From: Candidatus Baltobacteraceae bacterium
GTDB taxonomy: Bacteria; Vulcanimicrobiota; Vulcanimicrobiia; Vulcanimicrobiales; Vulcanimicrobiaceae
Length of the DNA: 40,397 nt
Assembly: GCA_036559195.1 (NCBI GenBank)
Contig: DATBTN010000031.1
Span: 1 to 40,397, forward strand
Direction: 5' to 3'
The translations under genes were made by a program, and so were the position numbers. This document shows positions 29,156 to 37,343 of the stretch, piece after piece; position 1 is the stretch's first letter, and every line of letters begins with the position of its first letter. A model generated the notes under the pieces. That model did not search any database and was not told where the DNA came from. It was given only the letters and a program-made list of their open reading frames with translations.

Positions 29156-29583
29156 GAACGAACCTCCGCGACGGCACGATCGACCAGCAGGTCCGCGAGT
29201 TCGCGGATCGTTCGTTCGTCGTTGGCGCGCGCGTTCGCGAGCTCGCCGGCAACGACTTCGTGCGCCGATTCGACCGCCTGCGTCGCCTGCTGCGCGTACC
29301 GGACCGCAATCTCCGCGGTCTCGTTGGAGGTCTGCGCGCGGGTCTTTGCGAGCAGCGCCTCGGCTTCGCGTCGCGCCGCGCCGCGCACGCTCTCCGCCTG
29401 GGCCCGCAACGAGGCCGCCTCAGCCTGGTAACGATCGTAGTCGTTGGTCAGGCTGTTGATATACTCCCGGCGCTCGCGAATCGCTTTACCGACGGGACGC
29501 AAAAAGATCACGTTCAAAATCGCGAAGAAAATCGCGAAATTGATCAGTTGGACGATGAGCGTCTTATCGAGCGAAAGGAACAT
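29152..29583 (-). CDS. ATP synthase Fo subunit b' (first b-type subunit)
   Basis: 143 residues. The membrane helix is LIVQLINFAIFFAILNVIFL, followed by RPVGKAIRERRE, the classic b-subunit hinge, and then a long Ala/Glu/Arg helix. It differs clearly from the second copy, so the stalk is probably a heterodimer. Which is b and which is b' cannot be settled by eye; the RPVGKAI...R hinge is the more standard b sequence. It lies 18 bases after atpE. Confidence 0.88.
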   Translation of the reverse strand: MFLSLDKTLIVQLINFAIFFAILNVIFLRPVGKAIRERREYINSLTNDYDRYQAEAASLRAQAESVRGAARREAEALLAKTRAQTSNETAEIAVRYAQQATQAVESAHEVVAGELANARANDERTIRELADLLVDRAVAEVRS

Positions 29584-29601
29584 GAGAGTGCGGCGTGCCT
29601 C

Positions 29602-29880
29602 TTATTTGACCAGCGCCGTGATGATCTGCGGAACCTTGGCGACGACCAGCAAGATATAGAACGCCAATGCGATCGCGATGAACGGCACGGCTTCCAACAC
29701 GCCGACGCCGAGGAACATGAACGTGAAGATGTTCGAGCGGGCCTCGGGTTGACGCGCGATGGCTTCGACCGCCTTGGAGGCGACGTTGCCGTCGCCGACG
29801 GCGGAGCCGAACGCGACGCCCGAGATGATGATACCGAAGGCGAGGAGGGCGGCCGCTGCGATTAACGCTTCAGGATTCAA
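29602..29880 (-). CDS. atpE: ATP synthase Fo subunit c
   Basis: 92 residues forming a two-helix hairpin. The polar loop ARQPEARSN is present and the ion-binding carboxylate is Glu63 in GVGVLEAVPFIA. The residue after it is Ala rather than Ser, and helix 1 lacks the Gln of sodium-type rings, so proton coupling is most likely. The start is a TTG (MNPEALIAAAALLAFG) with AAAGG about eight bases upstream. The C-terminal end is a little longer than in E. coli (AKVPQIITALVK). Confidence 0.96.
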   Translation of the reverse strand: MNPEALIAAAALLAFGIIISGVAFGSAVGDGNVASKAVEAIARQPEARSNIFTFMFLGVGVLEAVPFIAIALAFYILLVVAKVPQIITALVK

Positions 29881-29900
29881 GGACGTACCTTTCTAAAGGG

Positions 29901-30632
29901 CTAGTGTTCTTCGGCGATCGCGAGGGAGAGATAGACGATCGCCAACAGGGTGAAAACAAACGCTTGGATCGTTCCGACGAAGAAGTTGAAGAACTGGATA
30001 AAGAACGGCACGATCGAGACCGCGATCGAGAGATCGAAGAAGCCGATGCGAATCTTCGCTTCGATGATCGAGGCCACGATGATGAAGAGCAGTTCGCCGA
30101 CGAAGATGTTGAAGAACAGCCGAGCCGCAAGCGTGATCGGCCGCAGAATTTCGTCGATGATATTGAGCGGCAGCAGCACCGGGAACGGCTGCAGCAAATG
30201 CTTGAGATAGCCGACGCCCTTCTTGCGAAACGCGACGATCTGAATCATGAAGAAGACGACCAGCGCGTAGGGCACGACCGTATTCAGATCGGCCGTCGGC
30301 GAGCCGCCAAACGGCAATCCGAACGCCTTAAAGGGCACGATGCCGAACTGGTTGAGCAGAAAAATAAAGATGAAGAGCGCGATAAAGAACGGGACGAACG
30401 GCTCGCCGCGCTCGCCGAGCACGCCGGTCGTAAGATCCGCAATGTAATTGATGACGCCTTCGAAGATCGCCTGACGCTTGTTGATCTTGGCCGAGCGGTA
30501 GCTCGCGCCGATCCATGCGAAAAAGACGAGCGAAACGAGCATGACGAGCCACGTCGTCATGATCGTATCGGCATGCACCGATCCGAGGATCGGCCACTGC
30601 CACGTAAAATGTTCGCCTATCTTCTCGTGCAT
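29901..30632 (-). CDS. atpB: ATP synthase Fo subunit a
   Basis: 243 residues with about five to six membrane helices. The essential arginine for proton transfer lies in LAARLFFNIFVGELLFI, matching the LRLFGNMFAGE region of other a subunits. The N-terminus (MHEKIGEHFTWQWPILGSVH) is the short type. The last helix pair (QFFNFFVGTIQAFVFTLLAI) is conserved. It is separated from atpI by 15 bases. Confidence 0.97.
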   Translation of the reverse strand: MHEKIGEHFTWQWPILGSVHADTIMTTWLVMLVSLVFFAWIGASYRSAKINKRQAIFEGVINYIADLTTGVLGERGEPFVPFFIALFIFIFLLNQFGIVPFKAFGLPFGGSPTADLNTVVPYALVVFFMIQIVAFRKKGVGYLKHLLQPFPVLLPLNIIDEILRPITLAARLFFNIFVGELLFIIVASIIEAKIRIGFFDLSIAVSIVPFFIQFFNFFVGTIQAFVFTLLAIVYLSLAIAEEH

Positions 30633-30647
30633 TTTTCCCTATACGGG

Positions 30648-31085
30648 CTATTTTCGCGCGTACGTGAGGCCGACGGCCAGACCGTAGAGCGCGAGTGGAA
30701 TAAAAAACCCGGCGAAGTAGAGCCCCAGGCTCCATAACGAGCCGCTCCGAAGCGTCAACAACACCGGAACTATACCGAAGAGCCCGATGCGCAGCAAACT
30801 ACTTATGACGTGCATTCCCACGAGCCGGCGCTCGACCAGTCGCTCGTTGCCGTACATCACCAGCAGCGCGTTGGCGATGCCGCAGACCCCTCCGGCCGCA
30901 AGGGCGAGGGCGAGGCTGGGGGACCGGTACGCGAGGAGCGGGGCGACGAGGACGACGACGAGCAGCGTTCCGAGACTTACCCACCTCTTGAACCTGCGAT
31001 AGTTCGCAAGATCGGCCGCCGCTTCGGCGGGGGTGTAGGTACGGCGGGCTAGGGGCGAATCCTGCTGCGGATTTCTCGGATCCAC
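30648..31085 (-). CDS. atpI: ATP synthase assembly/ion protein AtpI (ATP synthase I family)
   Basis: 145 residues from a GTG (MDPRNPQQDSPLARRTYTPA) seven bases after atpZ. After about 35 polar residues there are four hydrophobic segments (WVSLGTLLVVVLVAPLLAY, LALALAAGGVCGIANALLV and so on), the topology of ATP synthase I (PF03899). AtpI helps assembly of the c-ring in several bacteria. The frame upstream to 31160 would run through atpZ and is not needed. Confidence 0.85.
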   Translation of the reverse strand: MDPRNPQQDSPLARRTYTPAEAAADLANYRRFKRWVSLGTLLVVVLVAPLLAYRSPSLALALAAGGVCGIANALLVMYGNERLVERRLVGMHVISSLLRIGLFGIVPVLLTLRSGSLWSLGLYFAGFFIPLALYGLAVGLTYARK

Positions 31086-31092
31086 GCCGTTC

Positions 31093-31278
31093 TCAAAGGG
31101 ACCGAACGACGAGTCGATAGGCCGCAAAGCCGCCGATCGAGAGCCCGGCGAAGAGCCCACCGAGTACCCACAACTCCGAACCGGTGACCCGGCTCATCCA
31201 AATACCCGCGAGCAACCCCGCCACCGCCGATCCCGCGAACGTTGCCCCGGCGCCGATCAGCGGGAGGGCCGAGTTCAC
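31093..31278 (-). CDS. atpZ: AtpZ-family small membrane protein of the ATP synthase operon
   Basis: 61 residues from a GTG overlapping the wecB stop (GTGA). The two helices (LIGAGATFAGSAVAGLLAGI, then SELWVLGGLFAGLSIGGFAA) ending in YRLVVRSL give the typical AtpZ pattern (Pfam PF09527; proposed with AtpI to make a Mg/Ca transporter). Its place directly before atpI supports this. The longer frame to 31767 is antisense-like noise through wecB. Confidence 0.85.
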   Translation of the reverse strand: MNSALPLIGAGATFAGSAVAGLLAGIWMSRVTGSELWVLGGLFAGLSIGGFAAYRLVVRSL

Positions 31279-32432
31279 GCCGCCTCGCCGGTCTCGAACG
31301 GCCGGGGATAGACGCCCCCGCGCAGCCGCGCCAGCAGCCACGAAACGATCCGCTCGGAGGCCTGGCCGTCGCCGTAGGGATTGCTGGCGCGCGCCATCCG
31401 TTCGTACTCCGCAGGCGAGGTCAGCAAGCGGACGGCCGCTTCGACGATGCGATCGCGGCGGTGGCCTACGAGCTCCAGCGTCCCGGCCTCCAGCCCCTCG
31501 GGGCGCTCGGTTTCCTCGCGCATAACCAAAACCGGCTTGCCCAGACATGGTGCCTCTTCTTGCAGACCGCCCGAATCGGTGAGTACGAAGGTGCAGGCGC
31601 GCACCGCTGCGACCATCGCCGCGTAGTCGATCGGGTCGGTTAAGACGACGCCGGGAACGTCGCCCAGAATTTCGTGGGCGACCGGCCGTACGTGCGGCGA
31701 GGGGTGAACCGGCCAGAGGATCTGCGGCCGCATCGGCAGCTCGGCGATGGCCCGCATCGCCAGGCACATCTCGCGCATGTGCGGATGATTCTCGCGCCGG
31801 TGAGCCGTGACCAGCACCAGCGGCCGCGCCGGATCGAGGTGTTCGGCACCCGGCGGAAGCGCCAAATCCGTGCGCCGCGCCGTCGTGAGGAATGCGTCGA
31901 TCACCGTATTCCCGGTAACGATGACGTCGTTTGCAGCGGTGTGCTCGCGCAGTAGATGCTCGCGCGCCAGCGGCGTGGGCGCGAAGTGATACGACGCGAT
32001 CGTTCCCGTGAGCCGGCGATTCATCTCTTCGGGGTACGGCGACCAGCGGTCGTTGGTGCGCAGGCCCGCTTCAACGTGTCCCACCGGGATGCGCGCGTAA
32101 AACGCGGCGAGTGCGGCCGAGGTGCTTGTAGCCGTATCGCCGTGCACCAGCACGACGTCCGGGCAAGCCTCGGTTAGAATGCGCTCCATGCCGCCGAGCA
32201 CGCGCGTGGTGATCTCGGTGAGCGTTTGATCGGGCGTCATGATGTTGAGATCGTAACGCGGCTCGATCTCGAAAAGCCGCAAGAGATCGTCCAACATCTG
32301 CCGATGCTGCGCCGTCACGCACACGATCGAGTCGACGCGGGAGTTATTCGCAAGCGCGTGCACGACGGGTGCCATTTTGATCGTATCGGGACGCGTGCCG
32401 AACACGGTCATAACCTTGAGTCTCTCGGTCAC
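31275..32432 (-). CDS. wecB: UDP-N-acetylglucosamine 2-epimerase (non-hydrolysing)
   Basis: 385 residues. It converts UDP-GlcNAc to UDP-ManNAc for envelope polysaccharides. Motifs: FGTRPDTIKMAPVVHAL at the N-terminus, HVEAGLRTNDRWSPYPEEMN in the middle and TDSGGLQEEAPCLGKPVLVM near the C-terminus with REETERPEG, all typical of WecB/MnaA. The GTG start overlaps the wecA stop (GTGA). In Bacillus mnaA occupies the same place directly before the atp operon. Confidence 0.97.
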   Translation of the reverse strand: MTERLKVMTVFGTRPDTIKMAPVVHALANNSRVDSIVCVTAQHRQMLDDLLRLFEIEPRYDLNIMTPDQTLTEITTRVLGGMERILTEACPDVVLVHGDTATSTSAALAAFYARIPVGHVEAGLRTNDRWSPYPEEMNRRLTGTIASYHFAPTPLAREHLLREHTAANDVIVTGNTVIDAFLTTARRTDLALPPGAEHLDPARPLVLVTAHRRENHPHMREMCLAMRAIAELPMRPQILWPVHPSPHVRPVAHEILGDVPGVVLTDPIDYAAMVAAVRACTFVLTDSGGLQEEAPCLGKPVLVMREETERPEGLEAGTLELVGHRRDRIVEAAVRLLTSPAEYERMARASNPYGDGQASERIVSWLLARLRGGVYPRPFETGEAA

Positions 32433-33487
32433 AGTCTCGCAACTTTTAGCAGCGGGTTAAACCCCGTGGAGAGCAACAGCGCGGCGGCTCCGAGGACGAA
32501 GCACACCGCGTAGATGAGCAAGACCGCCTGGCGCACGTTGAGGCCGTAGCGGAAGATCAACTGATGGTGAAAGTGTCCGCGATCGGCCTCGGTGATGCGT
32601 TTGCCCGAACGCGCGCGCCGGTAGATCGCGGCGGCCGTATCGAGAATCGGCAAAGCCAAGACGACCAACGGGACGATGAGCCCCACGGCGATGACGCTCT
32701 TGCTCGCGCCGATGATCGAGACCGTCGCAAAAACGTAGCCGATAAAGAGCGAACCGGCGTCGCCCAGAAAGATGCGCGCCGGATTGAAGTTGTACGGCAA
32801 GAATCCCAACGCCGCTCCAGCTAGCGCGATCACGACCAGCGCGACGACGGGGTTCGCGTGCAGGATGGCAATCGCGAACAGAAAGATGCCGGAGATCGCG
32901 GTCACGCCCGCGAGCAGGCCGTCGAGCCCGTCGATGAAATTGATCGCGTTCATCATACCGACGTACCATAGCAGCGTGAGCGGCACGCCGACCCACACCG
33001 GAAAGTTCACGTATTGATGCGTGAACGGATTCTCGATACCGGGAATCAAGAAACCGTAAATCATCGAGACGAGCGCTACGACGATCTGCGCGAGAAATTT
33101 ATTGCGCGGACGCATCTGCATGATGTCGTCCCAAAGGCCGACCCCGAGAATCAGCATGCTCCCGAAGAGCAGCCCGACCAAGTTGTGAACCGACGCGAGC
33201 TGGTCGTGAAGCTGATCTTGCAGCGACTCGGTCGGATCGGGCGGAAAGAAGCCGTGGACGTGCGCGAGCGCGACGCCCAGAACGGCAAAGAGTGCGAATG
33301 CAAATCCGAAGAAGACGGCGACGCCGCCGATACGCGGGGTTTCTTTCTCGTGCACGCGCCGTTCCTCACCCAATCGATCGATGACGCCCAGGTGCGTCGC
33401 GAGCCGGCAGATGAGCGGGGTTGCGAAGGTCGTCGCCGCGAGCGCGATGACGAACGCCGCGATATAGAGGTAGACGACCTCGTTCAT
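32429..33487 (-). CDS. wecA: Undecaprenyl-phosphate GlcNAc-1-phosphate transferase, WecA/TagO type
   Basis: 352 residues with about ten to eleven membrane helices. It starts lipid-linked glycan assembly on undecaprenyl phosphate. The signatures are VHEKETPRIGGVAVF, NAINFIDGLDGLLAG (metal-binding Asp), IFLGDAGSLFIGY and the basic loop RGHFHHQLIFRYG. This pattern is closer to WecA/TagO than to MraY. The start overlaps the deaminase stop (ATGA) and wecB follows at once, which makes a two-step module for a ManNAc-containing polymer or O-antigen-like glycan. Confidence 0.95.
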   Translation of the reverse strand: MNEVVYLYIAAFVIALAATTFATPLICRLATHLGVIDRLGEERRVHEKETPRIGGVAVFFGFAFALFAVLGVALAHVHGFFPPDPTESLQDQLHDQLASVHNLVGLLFGSMLILGVGLWDDIMQMRPRNKFLAQIVVALVSMIYGFLIPGIENPFTHQYVNFPVWVGVPLTLLWYVGMMNAINFIDGLDGLLAGVTAISGIFLFAIAILHANPVVALVVIALAGAALGFLPYNFNPARIFLGDAGSLFIGYVFATVSIIGASKSVIAVGLIVPLVVLALPILDTAAAIYRRARSGKRITEADRGHFHHQLIFRYGLNVRQAVLLIYAVCFVLGAAALLLSTGFNPLLKVARL

Positions 33488-33921
33488 ACGCGGCTGCCCT
33501 CGAGCGCCGCGAACTGCGCGAGCGCGACGCCCGCTTCGGCGAGGAGTTCCTGCGCGATCGGATCGATGTAGGCGGCTTCGTAGACGATCTTCACGACGCC
33601 GGCGCTAATGAGCAGCTTCGAGCAATTCACGCACGGCTGGTGCGTGCAGTAGGCGATCGAGTTCGCGAGGGTGATCCCGTGCAATGCCGCTTGGACGACG
33701 GCGTTGGCCTCGGCGTGCGTGGCGCGCACGCAATGCTCGCTCGCGAGCGTGCAGCCGACCTCGGCGCAATGCGCGACGCCGCGCGGCGCACCGTTGTAGC
33801 CGGTCGTCAGAATGCGATGGTCGCGCACGAGCACCGCGCCGACCGACGCGCGGGGGCACGTCGCTCGCGTCGCGACGGTGCGAGCGATCTGCATGAAGTA
33901 TTCATCCCAGCCTGGGCGCAT
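33484..33921 (-). CDS. Deoxycytidylate deaminase (ComEB family)
   Basis: 145 residues. The zinc site is complete: HAEANAV supplies His and the catalytic Glu, and PCVNCSKLLISAG supplies the two Cys. The ASVGAVLVRDHRILTTGYNG N-terminal part is typical of dCMP deaminases. It makes dUMP for thymidylate synthesis, which fits the adjacent upp and glyA in pyrimidine and one-carbon metabolism. It lies 27 bases after upp. Confidence 0.94.
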   Translation of the reverse strand: MRPGWDEYFMQIARTVATRATCPRASVGAVLVRDHRILTTGYNGAPRGVAHCAEVGCTLASEHCVRATHAEANAVVQAALHGITLANSIAYCTHQPCVNCSKLLISAGVVKIVYEAAYIDPIAQELLAEAGVALAQFAALEGSRV

Positions 33922-33948
33922 GATCTCTAGTCTTATCCGGCTAGGCGA

Positions 33949-34620
33949 CTACTGCCTGGGGCGCACGGAGACCGGAACCGAACTCGTGCTCCCGAACATC
34001 CGGTCGCCGGCATCGCCGAGGCCGGGCAAGATGTAGCCGTGATCGTTGAGCCGCTCGTCGAGCGCGCCGGTAACGACGCGAACGTCCGGATGCGCGGCGG
34101 CGATGCGAGCGATGCCCTCGGGCGCGGCGAGTACGCTCACGAACGTCAGGTGCCGCGCTCCGCGTGTCGCCAGCGCGTCGAGCGCTGCGGCGCCGGAGTT
34201 GCCGGTCGCGAGCATCGGATCGAGCACGAAGACGTGACGCTCCGAGAGATCGTCGGGCACGTTCGCATAATAGGGCACCGGCTGCAGCGAACTCGGATCG
34301 CGATAGAAGCCGAGGTGCGCGACGACCGCATCGTCGATCACTGCGAGAAATCCCGGAAGCAGCCCGAGGCCCGCGCGCAGGATCGGTGCGACGACCGGAC
34401 GCGTGGCGATGCGCTGCGCCGTCGTTTGCGCGACCGGCGTTACGACGCGCTCGTCGCGCAACGGCAGCCGCCGCGTCGCCTCATAGGCGAGAAAAACGCC
34501 CAGCTCTTCGAGCAATTTTCGAAAGACCGGGGTCGGCGTATCCCGATCGCGCAAGCGCGCGAGCCGGTCGGCAACCGCCGGATGGTCGACGACGTGCAGC
34601 GACGACGCGATTTGCGACAT
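33949..34620 (-). CDS. upp: Uracil phosphoribosyltransferase
   Basis: 223 residues. It salvages uracil to UMP using PRPP. The PRPP loop is VFVLDPMLATGNSG, followed by the C-terminal uracil site (GYILPGLGDAGDRMFG). The N-terminus (HVVDHPAVADRLARLRD) and LLEELGVFLAYEATR are also typical. The extra dozen residues after the usual end form a short polar tail. It starts six bases after glyA; the same pair occurs in Bacillus. Confidence 0.97.
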   Translation of the reverse strand: MSQIASSLHVVDHPAVADRLARLRDRDTPTPVFRKLLEELGVFLAYEATRRLPLRDERVVTPVAQTTAQRIATRPVVAPILRAGLGLLPGFLAVIDDAVVAHLGFYRDPSSLQPVPYYANVPDDLSERHVFVLDPMLATGNSGAAALDALATRGARHLTFVSVLAAPEGIARIAAAHPDVRVVTGALDERLNDHGYILPGLGDAGDRMFGSTSSVPVSVRPRQ

Positions 34621-34626
34621 ACGGCC

Positions 34627-35874
34627 TTAAGGCACGTCGAAGCGAGCCGTTAGTTCGCGCACGCGGCCGCGCAGGGAGTCGATCTTTGCGCGGGCGGCGA
34701 TGTCGTCGAGGCCGGCGCAGATGATCTTTGCGACTTCGCGGCAATCCTCGACTCCGAATCCGCGGGTCGTGATCGCGGGCGTGCCGATGCGGATGCCGCT
34801 GGCCACGAACGGTTTTTGCTTGTCGTACGGGATCGCGTTCTTGTTGACCGTGATGCCGATCTCGTCGAGATACTTCTCGGCGTCCTTACCGGTGAGCCCC
34901 TTGACCGACAGATCCACCAGCATCAAGTGCGTGTCGGTCCCGCCGCCGACCAGCCGCAGACCGTTCGCGGTAAACTCGTCGGCCATCGCTTTGGCGTTCG
35001 CGACGACGCGTTCTTGATAGGTTTTGAAATCGGGGCGCAGCGCTTCGCCGAAGGCGACGGCCTTGGCGGCGATCGTGTGCATGAACGGGCCGCCTTGGAT
35101 GCCGGGGAAGATCGACTTGTCGATCGCCTGCGCCCATTTTTCGGTGCAGAGGATCAGCCCGCCGCGCGGACCGCGCAGCGTTTTGTGGGTCGTCGAGGTC
35201 ACGAAATCGGCGAGCGCTACCGGAGAGGGGTGCAGCCCGACGGCAACCAGACCCGCGATGTGCGCCATATCGACCAGAAACGTCGCGCCGACCTCGTCGG
35301 CGATCTCGCGAAACGGCGCGTACTCCATGGTGCGCGGATACGCACTCGCACCCGCGATGATCATCTTGGGCTTGTGTTCGCGCGCGAGCGAGCGTACTTC
35401 GTCGAAATCGATCAGCTCGTCGTCTTTGCGCACGCCGTAAGCGATCGCGTTGTAGAGTTTTCCGCTAAAGCTCACCTTCGTTCCGTGCGTGAGATGACCG
35501 CCGTGCGCGAGCGACATCCCGAGCACGGTATCTCCCGGCTGGAGATGCGCCATGAAGACCGCCATGTTTGCCTGGGCGCCGGCGTGCGCTTGCACGTTGG
35601 CATGATCGGCACCGAAGAGCGACTTCAAGCGCTCGATCGCGAGCGTCTCCGCGACGTCGACGTACTCGCAGCCGCCGTAGTAGCGCTTTCCCGGATAGCC
35701 TTCGGCGTATTTATTGGTCATCACGCAGCCCATCGCTTCGCGGACCGCTTTGCTCGCGTAGTTTTCCGAGGCGATGAGTTCGAGGTTGTCGCGCTGACGC
35801 TTATCCTCGTCCTGGATCGCCGCAAACACTTGCGCGTCTTCCGCCTGGAGCGAGGTCAGCTCTAAAATATTCAT
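34627..35874 (-). CDS. glyA: Serine hydroxymethyltransferase
   Basis: 415 residues, a PLP enzyme that interconverts serine and glycine and charges tetrahydrofolate. The PLP lysine lies in [14 protein letters not shown]. Other family motifs are [25 protein letters not shown] and [10 protein letters not shown]. It is full length. The ATG start follows the small membrane protein gene by ten bases. Confidence 0.98.
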   Translation of the reverse strand: MNILELTSLQAEDAQVFAAIQDEDKRQRDNLELIASENYASKAVREAMGCVMTNKYAEGYPGKRYYGGCEYVDVAETLAIERLKSLFGADHANVQAHAGAQANMAVFMAHLQPGDTVLGMSLAHGGHLTHGTKVSFSGKLYNAIAYGVRKDDELIDFDEVRSLAREHKPKMIIAGASAYPRTMEYAPFREIADEVGATFLVDMAHIAGLVAVGLHPSPVALADFVTSTTHKTLRGPRGGLILCTEKWAQAIDKSIFPGIQGGPFMHTIAAKAVAFGEALRPDFKTYQERVVANAKAMADEFTANGLRLVGGGTDTHLMLVDLSVKGLTGKDAEKYLDEIGITVNKNAIPYDKQKPFVASGIRIGTPAITTRGFGVEDCREVAKIICAGLDDIAARAKIDSLRGRVRELTARFDVP

Positions 35875-35884
35875 GTGTACTTCC

Positions 35885-36070
35885 TTACGGACGTCCGCGA
35901 AAGACGATGCGGCCCGACATCACGGCGATGATCGCCATGACGACGGCCCAAATCCAAGCGAAGGCGACGTTGCCCCCGTGTCCCCAGAGCGCGATGACGA
36001 CGTCGTAGAGACCGAGCAAAATCGAACCGGCGAAGACGACGATCATGACCCAGCGCTGCTGCCCCGTCAC
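35885..36070 (-). CDS. Small membrane protein, unknown
   Basis: 61 residues from a GTG that overlaps the rpiB stop (GTGA). Two helices are visible ([20 protein letters not shown] and [20 protein letters not shown]) joined by WGHGGNV. It ends in a basic tail (RGRP). The overlap and spacing place it inside the rpiB-glyA operon. No family recognised; in Bacillus a different gene (ywlG) sits in this slot. Confidence 0.7.
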   Translation of the reverse strand: MTGQQRWVMIVVFAGSILLGLYDVVIALWGHGGNVAFAWIWAVVMAIIAVMSGRIVFRGRP

Positions 36071-36594
36071 GTCGCGCTGCCTTGCAGGTCGGCTGCGGGC
36101 GTCTGCGCTCCCGTTACGGCGCCGGCCTCGATCGCTTTTAGCGTACGGGCCTTCTGCGCGTCGGTATATTCGAAGAGTTGTTCCACGCGATGCGCGTGGC
36201 GGCCGCCGTCGAACGGCGTGGCGAGAAAAACCTCGACGAGCCGTTCGATCATTTCCCAGCCCGTGAGGCGCTCCGAGAGTGCGAGCACGTTGGCGTCGTT
36301 ATGCCGGCGTGAAAGTTCGGCAGCGAGCGGTTCGAAGGCGGCCGCGCAACGCACGCCGGGCACTTTGTTGGCCGCAATCGAGATGCCCAAACTCGAACCG
36401 CAGACCACGATTCCGCGCTCGGCCTGTCCCGACGCGACCGCTTCGCCGACGGCGTACCCATATTGCGGGTAGTCGACCGGCGTGGCATCGTGGGTGCCGA
36501 AGTCGGTGACGGTGTGGCCGGCATCGCGCAACATCTGCGCGACGCGATCTTTGCATTCGAAGCCGGCGTGATCGGCTCCAACGGCGATTTTCAT
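36067..36594 (-). CDS. rpiB: Ribose-5-phosphate isomerase B
   Basis: 175 residues from ATG (MKIAVGADHAGFECKDRVAQ) with GGAAGG about nine bases upstream. It interconverts ribose-5-phosphate and ribulose-5-phosphate. The active-site cysteine is Cys65 in GIVVCGSSLGISIAANK; most RpiB have CGTGIG here, so the loop is a variant. The C-terminus has an added 30 residues (KAIEAGAVTGAQTPAADLQG) beyond the core. It is the first gene of the long minus-strand run and is divergent from 36638, with only 43 bases between. Confidence 0.94.
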   Translation of the reverse strand: MKIAVGADHAGFECKDRVAQMLRDAGHTVTDFGTHDATPVDYPQYGYAVGEAVASGQAERGIVVCGSSLGISIAANKVPGVRCAAAFEPLAAELSRRHNDANVLALSERLTGWEMIERLVEVFLATPFDGGRHAHRVEQLFEYTDAQKARTLKAIEAGAVTGAQTPAADLQGSAT

Positions 36595-36637
36595 GAGCGC
36601 AGGGCCTTCCCTTAAGCGGTCGAAACGGTCGCGCCAT

Positions 36638-37330
36638 ATGAAGCTGGCCTGCTCGAGCACGGCATTCGATCGACAACTTCGCAGCGGCGATCTCACACAA
36701 CTCGAATGGATCGACCTGTGCGCGCGCGAGCTCGGAGCCGACGGCGTCGTTTTTGACGTTGCGCACTTTCCGCGAATCGACGGCGACTACCTCGCCCAAG
36801 TCAAGAAGATGTGCGCCGACCTCGGATTGACCGTCGCGGCCGTACGCGACGACGGCTTCTTTGCCGCCGGCGAAGCGCCGATGACCGCAACGCTCGATCT
36901 CGCACTGGCACTCGGCGCGCCGCTGCTCGCATCGCAACTCGAAACCGAGACCGCGACTTCCTGGACGAGCGCCCTCGAACGCATCGGGATGGCTACGTCG
37001 CTTGCCAAGGGCCGCAACGTTACGCTTGCCGTACGCAATCGCCGGGCAACGTTCGCTGCGAGTTCGCACGACATGCGCCGCGTATCCAAAGAAGCCGACT
37101 CGGCGTGGCTGCGCTTGGGGCCGGATTTTTCGGAGTTCGACCCCTCGGACGATCTCGCGGGCGTGCTGGCCCGAAGCGTACTCGTTTGGTACGCCGGAAG
37201 CGATAGCGCGACGGCGGCCTCGACCACGGCCCGGCTGGGCGCGTTTCGTGGGTTTCTCGCGGTGGAGACCGAAACCGGCTCTGCAACGATCGAGTCGCTC
37301 GCAGCGACCTTCGCTCTGCTCGAGGGTTAA
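36638..37330 (+). CDS. Degenerate sugar-phosphate isomerase/epimerase-like TIM barrel
   Basis: 230 residues from ATG (MKLACSSTAFDRQLRSGDLT). The layout follows the AP-endonuclease-2/xylose-isomerase-like barrel: an opening strand, ARELGADGVVFD, then DLGLTVAAVRDD, LGAPLLASQLETE and a final AVETETG. The metal ligands expected in active members are not evident: the usual Glu in 'lalEN' reads LAVRN, and the later Asp-x-x-His segment reads WLRLGPDFSEFD. It is likely a non-catalytic or repurposed member. It is followed after 13 bases by the cyclase, so the two are probably one operon. Confidence 0.72.
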   Translation: MKLACSSTAFDRQLRSGDLTQLEWIDLCARELGADGVVFDVAHFPRIDGDYLAQVKKMCADLGLTVAAVRDDGFFAAGEAPMTATLDLALALGAPLLASQLETETATSWTSALERIGMATSLAKGRNVTLAVRNRRATFAASSHDMRRVSKEADSAWLRLGPDFSEFDPSDDLAGVLARSVLVWYAGSDSATAASTTARLGAFRGFLAVETETGSATIESLAATFALLEG

Positions 37331-37343
37331 GCAGGAGGTCCAG

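Noticed and set aside
29602-29880. Sodium-driven ATP synthase
   Set aside because: The c subunit has Glu-Ala rather than Glu-Ser at the binding site and lacks the helix-1 Gln typical of sodium rings.
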